In this document: in pieces, positions 1-5,439 of the stretch
How positions within the stretch are numbered: position 1 is the first letter of the stretch
Layout: the number at the start of each line of letters is the position of its first letter
DNA from: Acidimicrobiia bacterium
GTDB taxonomy: Bacteria > Actinomycetota > Acidimicrobiia > Acidimicrobiales > AC-14
NCBI GenBank assembly: GCA_019243595.1
Contig: JAFAUA010000503.1
Coordinates: 1 to 5,576, forward strand
DNA length: 5,576 bases
Direction: 5' to 3'
The notes under the pieces: generated by a model
Seen by the model: only the letters and a program-made list of their open reading frames with translations
Told to the model about the DNA's origin: nothing
The model's database searches: none
Made by a program: the position numbers and the translations under genes

Positions 1-2009
1 GTGGTGGCAGTGGCGGGCCGGGTGGCTTCGCCGGCCGTCCCGGTGGTCCCGGCGGTGGGCCCGGCGGCTTTGCCGGCCGTCCCGGTGGGCCCGGTGGCGG
101 CCCTGGCGGTCGCGGCCGCCCCGGTGGGCCGCGCCCGCGCCCAGCGCGCCGGCGCCGTCGGCGTCGTCTCGAGGAGATCGAGCCCACCCAGGCGACGAGC
201 TACTCGCGCTCGGACGCTCCCGTCCCCGAGGGCGAGATCGTCATCGAGCGCGGCTCGACCGCCCAGGATGTCGGCCCCAAGCTGAACCGCACGGCGGCCG
301 ACGTCGTCCTGTTCCTCTTGCAGCAGGGCGAGATGGTCACCGCGACCCAGTCGCTGGCCGACGAGATGATCGAGCTGTTCGCCGACGACATCGGCGCCGA
401 GATCCTCCTCGTCGATCCCGGCCAGGAGCAAGAGGTCGAGCTCCAGGCCATGCTCGCCGACGACGACGAGAACGAAGAGGACCTGCGTCCGAGGCCGCCG
501 GTCATCACGGTCATGGGCCACGTCGACCACGGCAAGACCCTCCTCCTCGACCGGATCCGGGAGACCAACGTCGTCGCGGGCGAGGCCGGTGGCATCACCC
601 AGCACATCGGCGCCTATCAGGTCGACAAGGACGGGCGCGAGATCACGTTCATCGACACGCCGGGCCACGAGGCGTTCACCGCCATGCGCGCTCGGGGCGC
701 GGAAGCCACCGACATCGCCGTGCTCGTGGTTGCCGCCGACGACGGCGTCATGCCTCAGACGATCGAGGCCATCAACCACGCCAAGGCGGCCGAGGTGCCG
801 ATTGTCGTCGCCGTCAACAAGATCGACCGCGACAACGCCGACCCCAACCGCGTGTTGCAGCAACTGTCAGAGCAGGGTCTGGTGCCCGAGCAGTGGGGCG
901 GCGACACGATCACCGTCGAGGTGTCGGCGCTGCAGTCGATCGGTATCGACGACCTCCTCGAGCAGCTGCTGCTCGTCGCCGACGTCGAAGAGCTGCAAGC
1001 CAGTCCGGAGGGACGGGCGCGCGGGGTCGTTCTCGAGGCCAATCTCGATGTCGGCCGCGGCCCCGTGGCCACAGTCCTCGTCGAGAAGGGCACGCTGCGA
1101 GTCAGCGATCCGATCGTCGCCGGCGCCGCGTGGGGTCGTGTCCGCGCCCTGATCGATGACAAGGGCGAGAACGTCAAGGAGGCGCCGCCCTCGACGCCGG
1201 TGCAGGTGTTGGGGCTCTCCGACGTGCCCAACGCGGGCGACGACTTCCGAGTGGCGCCCGACGACAAGACGGCGCGCACGGTTGCCGAAGCCCGCGGCCA
1301 GCGCTTCCGGTCGGCGGGTCTGCGGCCGGTGTCGGCTCTCGCGGGCGGTGGTGGCGCCAAGCTCGAGGACATCTTCGAGGCCATCCAGCGCGGCGAGGCG
1401 GCGACGCTGAGCTTGATCCTGAAGGCCGACGTCCAGGGCTCGCTCGAGGCCCTCACCGAGAGCTTGCGCAAGCTGGAGCGCGACGACGTGAAGCTCTCGT
1501 TCGTCCACCGGGGCGTCGGTGGCATTACCGAGAACGACGTCCAGCTCGGTGCTGCGTCGAGCGCCACGATTATCGGCTTCAACGTCCGTCCCGACCGCAA
1601 GGCCCGCGAGCTGGCCGAGTCGGAGGGCGTCGAGATCCGCACCTACCAGGTCATCTACCAGGTCCTCGAGGACATCGAGGCGGCCATGGTGGGCATGCTC
1701 AAGCCCGAGTTCGAAGAAGTCGTCACCGGCGACGCCGAAGTGCGCGAGGTGTTCCGCGTCCCGCGCATCGGTTCGGTGGCCGGTTGCTACGTCCGCAACG
1801 GGGTCATCACGCGTGGATCGAAGGTGCGGTTCCTCCGCGAGGGCGTCGTCATCTGGACGGGTGCCATCTCTTCGCTCAAGCGCTTCAAGGACGACGTGCG
1901 CGAGGTGCAGGCCGGTTACGAGTGCGGCATCGGGCTCTCCGACTTCCAGGATCTGAAGCCGGGCGACGTCATCGAGACCTATGAGGAACGGGAGATTCCA
2001 CGGACGTAG
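1..2009 (+). CDS. infB: Translation initiation factor IF-2 (5' partial)
   Basis: IF2 is the GTPase that brings fMet-tRNA to the 30S subunit and promotes 50S joining. The frame enters from the left edge (first full codon at base 3) and gives 668 residues up to TAG at 2007-2009. In fragment numbering: a Gly/Pro/Arg-rich extension (1-55) ending in seven consecutive Arg; an IF2_N-type domain (about 76-140, containing '[10 protein letters not shown]'); an acidic linker (152-160); and the G domain. All GTPase motifs are intact: GHVDHGKT (172-179), GITQHIG (197-203), DTPGH (218-222), NKID (272-275) and SAL (308-310). Domains II and III and the fMet-tRNA-binding C-terminal domain follow, the last with '[13 protein letters not shown]' and 'YECGI'. 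Actinobacterial IF2 is usually about 900-1,050 residues, so roughly the first 250-350 are missing. The last 10 bases overlap the proposed start of the next gene. An upstream nusA/ylxR pair is expected but not visible. Confidence 0.98.
   Translation, partial: GGSGGPGGFAGRPGGPGGGPGGFAGRPGGPGGGPGGRGRPGGPRPRPARRRRRRRLEEIEPTQATSYSRSDAPVPEGEIVIERGSTAQDVGPKLNRTAADVVLFLLQQGEMVTATQSLADEMIELFADDIGAEILLVDPGQEQEVELQAMLADDDENEEDLRPRPPVITVMGHVDHGKTLLLDRIRETNVVAGEAGGITQHIGAYQVDKDGREITFIDTPGHEAFTAMRARGAEATDIAVLVVAADDGVMPQTIEAINHAKAAEVPIVVAVNKIDRDNADPNRVLQQLSEQGLVPEQWGGDTITVEVSALQSIGIDDLLEQLLLVADVEELQASPEGRARGVVLEANLDVGRGPVATVLVEKGTLRVSDPIVAGAAWGRVRALIDDKGENVKEAPPSTPVQVLGLSDVPNAGDDFRVAPDDKTARTVAEARGQRFRSAGLRPVSALAGGGGAKLEDIFEAIQRGEAATLSLILKADVQGSLEALTESLRKLERDDVKLSFVHRGVGGITENDVQLGAASSATIIGFNVRPDRKARELAESEGVEIRTYQVIYQVLEDIEAAMVGMLKPEFEEVVTGDAEVREVFRVPRIGSVAGCYVRNGVITRGSKVRFLREGVVIWTGAISSLKRFKDDVREVQAGYECGIGLSDFQDLKPGDVIETYEEREIPRT
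18..131 (+). repeat. In-frame 42-base tandem repeat in the IF2 N-terminal extension
   Basis: Bases 18-59 and 60-101 both encode the 14 residues [14 protein letters not shown]. The two copies differ at seven bases, all at third codon positions and all silent. A third, shortened unit (102-131, [10 protein letters not shown]) follows, and more copies may lie beyond the left edge. It is part of infB, not a separate element. Such low-complexity Gly/Arg extensions are common in actinobacterial IF2 and are presumed flexible and nucleic-acid-binding. Confidence 0.9.
147..167 (+). other. Seven-arginine tract in IF2
   Basis: Seven successive Arg codons (CGC, CGG and CGT mixed) close the Gly-rich extension, directly before the acidic 'LEEIEP' stretch and the IF2_N domain. 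A basic patch like this is a plausible rRNA or mRNA contact. That role is inferred from composition only. Confidence 0.75.
1990..1994 (+). promoter_or_regulatory. Shine-Dalgarno site before the ACG start of the DUF503 gene
   Basis: GGGAG lies inside the end of infB, 5 bases upstream of the ACG at 2000, and is preceded by GAGGAA at 1983-1988. This placement is what decides the start call, because no ATG, GTG or TTG is available in the frame near this point. Confidence 0.55.
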
Positions 2010-2287
2010 GGACCCTCCACGTCGCCCTGTTTCTTCCTGCCTGCCACTCCCTCAAGGAGAAGCGGGCCCTCATCAAGCCGATTCTCGAAGGTGCCCGCCG
2101 CCGATATCAGGTTGCCGCCGCCGAAGTTGGGTATCAGGAAAAATGGCAGCGAGCCGAGCTGGGGTTCGCAGCGGTTGCCGGAAGTTCGAGTCACGTCACA
2201 GAAGTCCTGCAATCCGTGGAGAGGTTCGTGTGGTCCTTCCCCGAAGTGGAGGTCCTCGAGGCCACGTCGGAGTTCCTCGATGCGTGA
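2000..2287 (+). CDS. DUF503 (YlxP-like) family protein with a probable ACG start
   Basis: A 95-residue protein matching the DUF503/YlxP family, a small conserved protein of unclear function commonly encoded between infB and rbfA. It shows the family signature: a short N-terminal beta strand ([11 protein letters not shown], residues 3-13), then 'HSLKEKR' (16-22), a helix, then 'AAAEVGYQEKWQRAELGF' and 'SVERFVWSFPEVEVLE' to the C-terminus. The frame is open from base 1985 (TGA at 1982-1984) to TGA at 2285-2287, but none of the codons before the conserved region is ATG, GTG or TTG. Family members typically begin Met-x-Val-x-x-Leu. Here the Met position is ACG (2000-2002), with GGGAG 5 bases upstream. 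The gene overlaps infB by 10 bases and rbfA by 8. Its GC3 (about 72%) is well below that of infB (about 93%). The identity is secure; the exact start is inferred, and a T-to-C sequence error is the main alternative. Confidence 0.85.
   Translation, partial: TDVGTLHVALFLPACHSLKEKRALIKPILEGARRRYQVAAAEVGYQEKWQRAELGFAAVAGSSSHVTEVLQSVERFVWSFPEVEVLEATSEFLDA
2269..2272 (+). promoter_or_regulatory. Shine-Dalgarno site of rbfA
   Basis: GGAG lies 7 bases upstream of the ATG at 2280, within the end of the DUF503 gene. It supports that ATG, which overlaps the preceding stop codon region, over longer upstream readings of the same frame. Confidence 0.6.
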
Positions 2288-2630
2288 GTCGTCGCCGCGT
2301 CGGTATCCGCGCACCGCGCGGGTCAATCACGTGGTACAGGAAGTTGTTGCGGATGAGCTGGAGCGCATCGACGACGACAGGCTCGGGATGATGACGGTGA
2401 CGGGGGTGGAGGTGGATCCGGATCTGCGGCACGCAACGGTGTGGCTGTCGTCGCTCTCGTCCGAGACGCAGGAGGCGCTGGGCCAACACCGCGTACGCCT
2501 CCAGGGGGCCATAGGCCGCCAGATGCGGATGAAGCGGACACCGGAATTGCGGTTCCGCGCCGACCCGGCAGTAGAAACCGGCCAACGGGTCGAGGACATC
2601 CTGCGCGGCCTGGAGGAAGATAGGGACTGA
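2280..2630 (+). CDS. rbfA: 30S ribosome-binding factor A
   Basis: RbfA is a small KH-type protein that binds immature 30S subunits near helix 1 of 16S rRNA and helps final maturation and cold adaptation. The 116-residue product has the usual length. Family features are the basic N-terminal start with 'RTARVNHVVQEVVADEL' (residues 11-27), the strand 'MMTVTGVEVDPDLRHATVWLSSL', and the C-terminal 'RTPELRFRADPAVETGQRVEDIL'. The frame stays open upstream to about 2091, but that region is the DUF503 gene in another frame. ATG 2280 has GGAG at a good distance and aligns with normal RbfA starts. It overlaps the DUF503 gene by 8 bases, and its own TGA shares one base with the nrnA start, so expression is probably coupled to both neighbours. 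A place between infB and truB is normal for rbfA. Confidence 0.95.
   Translation: MRESSPRRYPRTARVNHVVQEVVADELERIDDDRLGMMTVTGVEVDPDLRHATVWLSSLSSETQEALGQHRVRLQGAIGRQMRMKRTPELRFRADPAVETGQRVEDILRGLEEDRD
2612..2626 (+). promoter_or_regulatory. Shine-Dalgarno region of nrnA
   Basis: GGAGG at 2612-2616 and AGGGA at 2622-2626 precede the ATG at 2630 by 13 and 3 bases. Neither spacing is ideal. One of them, or termination of rbfA at the same TGATG, probably drives initiation. Confidence 0.4.
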
Positions 2631-3589
2631 TGGACGCGCTGGAGCGGACCGCGGAGGTGATCGAGCGGTCGCCGCTCGTCGCCCTGGCGTGCCACGTCAC
2701 CCCCGATGGCGACGCCCTCGGCTCCATGCTGGCGATGCACCTGCTCTGCCGCTCCCAAGACAAGGACTCGGTGGCGTCCTGGCCCGAGCCGTTCGTCGTC
2801 GCTCCGCACTACACCTACCTGCCGGGGCTCGACCTGGTCACCAAGCCGGCGGATTTCCCCCAGGCGCCACCGGTGATGGTCACGTTCGACTGCGGCTCGC
2901 TCGACCGACTCAACGAGCTGGCCGAGCCGGCGCGAGAGGCAGGCGAGCTGATCGTCGTTGACCATCACGTCACCAACGAGAGCTACGGCACGGTCAACCT
3001 GCTGGACGCCGACGCGGCGGCGTCGGCAGTGATGGTGTACCGCCTGGCTCGTCGCCTGGGCTGGCCATTGACGCGCGACGTCGCCATCTGCCTCTACACC
3101 GGCATCGTCACCGACACCGGACGCTTCCAGTACTCGAACACGTCGCCCGAGGTGCTGGAGATGGCCACCGAGCTCTCTCGGTTCGACCTGCCGATTGCCG
3201 ACATGTCGCGGCAACTGTTCGAGGAGCACCGCTTCTCGTATCTGCAACTGGTTGCGACCGCGTTGCAGCGCGCCGAGCTCGACCAGCAGCGCCGGTTCGT
3301 CGCCACATGGATCACCGCCAACGACCTCGAGCGCTTCGGGGTCGAGATGGACGAAGCCGAGGGCCTCATCGACCTGGTGCGACGCACGGCCGAGGCCGAC
3401 GTGTCGTGCGTCCTGAAGGAATCGTCCGAGGGCACGAAGGTGTCGCTGCGTTCGGTCACCGACTTCGACGTGTCGGCCATCGCCATGAAGTTCGGCGGCG
3501 GGGGCCACCGGGCAGCGGCCGGCTTCAGCGATGCCCGGCCCATCTCCCAGGTCCTGGCCGACATCAAGGCCCAGATCCCCGTCCGTTAG
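2630..3589 (+). CDS. nrnA: DHH/DHHA1 phosphoesterase, NrnA-type oligoribonuclease/pAp phosphatase
   Basis: A 319-residue DHH-superfamily phosphoesterase. NrnA relatives, such as Rv2837c of M. tuberculosis, degrade nanoRNA and linear dinucleotides such as pApA and dephosphorylate pAp, using Mn2+ in the cytoplasm. The metal-binding motifs are all visible: CHVTPDGDALGS (21-32; H22, D26, D28), an Asp in 'VTFDCGS' (D87), the DHH triad (111-113) and 'YTGIVTDTGRF' (156-166; D162). The C-terminal DHHA1 domain ends with the substrate-binding GGGGHRAAAGF (289-299). Length and motif spacing are normal. ATG 2630 overlaps the rbfA stop by one base (TGATG), and the product begins just before the first motif as in relatives. 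It is followed after 3 bases by truB in the same reading frame. The exact substrate preference (nanoRNA, pAp or cyclic-dinucleotide breakdown products) cannot be read from the sequence. Confidence 0.92.
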   Translation: MDALERTAEVIERSPLVALACHVTPDGDALGSMLAMHLLCRSQDKDSVASWPEPFVVAPHYTYLPGLDLVTKPADFPQAPPVMVTFDCGSLDRLNELAEPAREAGELIVVDHHVTNESYGTVNLLDADAAASAVMVYRLARRLGWPLTRDVAICLYTGIVTDTGRFQYSNTSPEVLEMATELSRFDLPIADMSRQLFEEHRFSYLQLVATALQRAELDQQRRFVATWITANDLERFGVEMDEAEGLIDLVRRTAEADVSCVLKESSEGTKVSLRSVTDFDVSAIAMKFGGGGHRAAAGFSDARPISQVLADIKAQIPVR

Positions 3590-3604
3590 TCCTTGATCGA
3601 CGGG
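3578..3604 (+). promoter_or_regulatory. Possible hairpin around the nrnA stop and truB start
   Basis: CCCGTC (3578-3583) is complementary to GACGGG (3599-3604). The 15-base loop contains the nrnA TAG and the truB TTG. A 6-bp stem is not rare in DNA this GC-rich, so a function is only a possibility. Confidence 0.3.
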
Positions 3605-4462
3605 TTGGTCGTCGTCGACAAGGCGGCGGGGTGGACGTCCCACGACGTCGTGGCCAAGTGCCGGGGGATCTTCGGGCAGAAGCGCGTCGGGCACGCGGGC
3701 ACGCTGGACCCGGGCGCGACGGGTGTCCTGCTCGTCGGCCTGGGGCGGGTGACGCGGCTGCTGCGGTACCCGGGGGCTCACCCGAAGACGTACGTGGGCG
3801 AGGTCGTCCTGGGCACCGAGACGTCGACGCTCGACGACGAGGGTGAGGTGACGGCGACCCACGACATGAGTGGGGCGTCGCTCGGCGACGTGCGAACGGC
3901 TGCGGAGCGCTTCGTCGGCGATATCGAGCAGGTGCCGCCGATGGTCTCGGCGGTCAAGGTCGGCGGGCGGCGCTTGCACGAGCTGGCTCGCGCCGGCGAG
4001 GAGGTCGAGCGAGAGGCCCGCACGGTGACCGTGTACAGCCTTTCGGTGTCGGACGCGGCCGACCCCGGCGTCTTCACCATCGAGGTGACGTGCTCGGCCG
4101 GCACGTACGTCCGCACGCTGGCCGCCGACCTCGGCCACGCTCTCGGCGGCGGCGCCCATCTGCGGAAACTGCGGCGCACGGCGATCGGGCGGTTTCCGGT
4201 GGCCGAGGCGAGGCCGGTCGAGGCGCTCGGTCCCGACGCCGTTCTCTCACCCTCGGAAGCCATGCGGGGCTACGCGGTTGTGACGGCTGCGCCGACAGTG
4301 GCCGAGAGTGTTCGCCATGGCAAGGTCCTCGAGGCCTCGGTGCTCGGTGTCGAGGGCGAAGGACCGTGGGCCGTCGTCGACGTCGAAGGGGCCTTGCTGG
4401 CGGTCTACGAGACCTACGACGAGGCCCGAGTGAAGCCGGCCGTCGTCATAGCCTCCGCTTGA
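3593..4462 (+). CDS. truB: tRNA pseudouridine(55) synthase TruB
   Basis: TruB converts U55 of the tRNA T-loop to pseudouridine and also acts as a tRNA folding chaperone. The 289-residue product has the N-terminal 'DGLVVVDKAAGWTSHDVV' and motif GHAGTLDPGATGVL (33-46), with D39 the expected catalytic Asp (D48 in E. coli) and Y67 in 'KTY' the expected stacking Tyr. Further family blocks are 'PPMVSAVKVGGRRLHELARAG' and 'CSAGTYVRTLAADLGHALGGGAHLRKLRR'. After about residue 215 comes a C-terminal domain of the shorter actinobacterial kind, rather than a clear E. coli-type PUA domain. The normally conserved Pro of 'DKPxG' is Ala (A11). The start is TTG: an in-frame stop (TAG 3587-3589) lies two codons upstream, and no ATG or GTG fits. 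No good Shine-Dalgarno sequence is present, so initiation is probably coupled to nrnA termination. Confidence 0.95.
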   Translation: MIDGLVVVDKAAGWTSHDVVAKCRGIFGQKRVGHAGTLDPGATGVLLVGLGRVTRLLRYPGAHPKTYVGEVVLGTETSTLDDEGEVTATHDMSGASLGDVRTAAERFVGDIEQVPPMVSAVKVGGRRLHELARAGEEVEREARTVTVYSLSVSDAADPGVFTIEVTCSAGTYVRTLAADLGHALGGGAHLRKLRRTAIGRFPVAEARPVEALGPDAVLSPSEAMRGYAVVTAAPTVAESVRHGKVLEASVLGVEGEGPWAVVDVEGALLAVYETYDEARVKPAVVIASA

Positions 4463-4468
4463 TGGAGG
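4452..4468 (+). promoter_or_regulatory. Possible hairpin over the truB stop and ribF start
   Basis: CCTCC (4452-4456) is complementary to GGAGG (4464-4468) with a 7-base loop, GCTTGAT. The shared TGATG stop/start spans the loop and the first base of the 3' arm. The GGAGG could also act as a Shine-Dalgarno sequence for a second in-frame ATG at 4480. The feature is a perfect but short inverted repeat. Confidence 0.4.
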
Positions 4469-5409
4469 TGCTCCGCGACATGGCGACGTGCCCGGAGCTT
4501 GTCGCGGGATCGGCGGTGACGATCGGCGCCTACGACGGCGTACACCTGGGCCATCGAGCCGTGATCGAACAGGTGCGCTCGCGCGCGTCGACGTTGGGCG
4601 TGCCGACGGCGCTTGTGACCTTCGACCGTCATCCGGCTGCTGTGGTCCGTCCCGAATCGGCGCCCAAGCTGCTCACCGATCTCGACCAGAAGCTCGAGCT
4701 GCTGGCCGCCGCAGGGCTCGACTACACGCTCGTCATCCACTTCGACGAGGAGCGGTCGCACGAGTCGGCGGAGGACTTCGTCAACGAGGTCCTCGTCGGC
4801 TGCCTGCATGCCCGTCTGATCGTCGTCGGCGAGGACTTCCACTTCGGTCGCAAGCGAGGCGGCAACGTCGAGCTTCTCCGCAAGATGGGCCCGGACCTCG
4901 GCTTCGAGGTCGAGGGCATGACGCTCATACCGATCCCGGGGTTCGAGGGTCCGGTGTCGTCGACCGCCATCCGCCGCGCCCTCTCGGAGGGCGACGTGGT
5001 CGTCGCCGGGCGGCTCCTGGGCCGGCCCCACGAGGTGCGCGGTGGCGTCGAGCGGGGCGATGGCCGCGGCGGGAGCGTCCTGGGCTTCCCGACGGCGAAC
5101 GTCACGGTGCCCAACGAGATTCAGCTGCCCGCCGACGGCATCTACGCCGGTTGGTACGAGCGCCCCGACGGGTCGACGCACGCGTCCGCCATCTCGATCG
5201 GACGGCGCCCCACCTTCTATCCCGAGGGTGGTCCGCTGATGGTTGAGGCGTACCTGCTCGACTTCAGCGGCGATCTGTACGGCGAGCGGGCGAGTGTTCG
5301 GTTCGTAAGCCGTCTTCGCGGGGAGGAGCGCTTCGAATCGACCGAGGCGCTGGTGGCCCAGATGAACAAAGACGTGGAGGCGGCTCGGGCGGCGCTGGGG
5401 TCCGCGTGA
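4462..5409 (+). CDS. ribF: Bifunctional riboflavin kinase / FAD synthetase
   Basis: RibF phosphorylates riboflavin to FMN and adenylylates FMN to FAD. The 315-residue product has both modules at normal length. The N-terminal nucleotidyltransferase part carries GAYDGVHLGH (22-31), 'VVGEDFHFGRKRGGN' and 'SSTAIRRALSEGD'. The C-terminal flavokinase part has GFPTAN (208-213; T211 and N213 of the PTAN motif bind Mg-nucleotide in relatives), 'LPADGIYAGWY', 'SIGRRPTF' and 'VEAYLLDF', with E262 at the catalytic-base position. The helical 'F.S...L..Q...D...AR' ending is also present. ATG 4462 overlaps the truB TGA by one base, and 'MEVLRD' fits relatives. An alternative start is ATG 4480 (residue 7), which would have GGAGG 11 bases upstream. 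No Shine-Dalgarno sequence is seen before 4462. A ribF after truB is the usual order. No FMN riboswitch is present at this junction. Confidence 0.96.
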   Translation: MEVLRDMATCPELVAGSAVTIGAYDGVHLGHRAVIEQVRSRASTLGVPTALVTFDRHPAAVVRPESAPKLLTDLDQKLELLAAAGLDYTLVIHFDEERSHESAEDFVNEVLVGCLHARLIVVGEDFHFGRKRGGNVELLRKMGPDLGFEVEGMTLIPIPGFEGPVSSTAIRRALSEGDVVVAGRLLGRPHEVRGGVERGDGRGGSVLGFPTANVTVPNEIQLPADGIYAGWYERPDGSTHASAISIGRRPTFYPEGGPLMVEAYLLDFSGDLYGERASVRFVSRLRGEERFESTEALVAQMNKDVEAARAALGSA

Positions 5410-5439
5410 TCAAGGGCATCGACCCCGAGCGGATCCCCA
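5396..5439 (+). promoter_or_regulatory. Possible hairpin at the ribF stop / uppS start
   Basis: TGGGGTCCGC (5396-5405) pairs with GCGGA (5429-5433) and CCCCA (5435-5439), giving 10 base pairs interrupted only by a bulged T at 5434. The 23-base loop begins exactly with the GTG start of uppS. The GGGG in the 5' arm is also the only Shine-Dalgarno-like element for uppS, so the stem would hide it. An alternative stem, GGGGTC (5397-5402) with GACCCC (5421-5426), is mutually exclusive with it. Confidence 0.45.

Noticed and set aside
1..285. A plus-strand open frame starting at base 1, rich in Ala/Val/Pro
   Set aside because: It is an alternative frame of the Gly-rich IF2 extension. The base-3 frame gives the expected IF2 sequence and continues without a break into the IF2_N domain.
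755..1642. Minus-strand open frames opposite infB (also 867-1508)
   Set aside because: They sit opposite conserved GTPase and domain II/III coding sequence, have biased Ser/Arg/Thr composition, and have no family resemblance. They are GC-driven shadows.
1985..2009. Programmed -1 frameshift joining IF2 to the DUF503 protein, as an alternative to an ACG start
   Set aside because: The frames do overlap here, but I see no X-XXY-YYZ slippery heptamer in the overlap, and a Shine-Dalgarno sequence at the right distance from the ACG favours separate initiation.
2251..2280. CCTCGAGG palindrome and a 6-bp stem (2256-2261 with 2275-2280) before rbfA
   Set aside because: Short perfect stems are frequent in this GC-rich coding DNA. 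This one leaves the rbfA Shine-Dalgarno sequence in the loop and has no T-run, so it is neither a terminator nor a convincing regulatory fold.
1981..2391. A plus-strand open frame starting at ATG 1981, across the infB-DUF503-rbfA junction
   Set aside because: Its product is Arg/Ser-rich without family resemblance. The DUF503 protein and RbfA in the other two frames account for this region fully.
2603..2639. GCGCG/CGCGC pairing around the rbfA-nrnA junction
   Set aside because: Only five base pairs with a 27-base loop, at a junction that already has Shine-Dalgarno-like sequences. This is within chance expectation.
2327..4159. A 610-codon open frame on the minus strand across rbfA, nrnA and truB
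   Set aside because: It lies opposite three well-recognised genes. Its product is a low-complexity Arg/Asp/His/Gly-rich sequence with no recognisable domain. Long antisense frames of this kind are expected where the sense strand has very high GC3.
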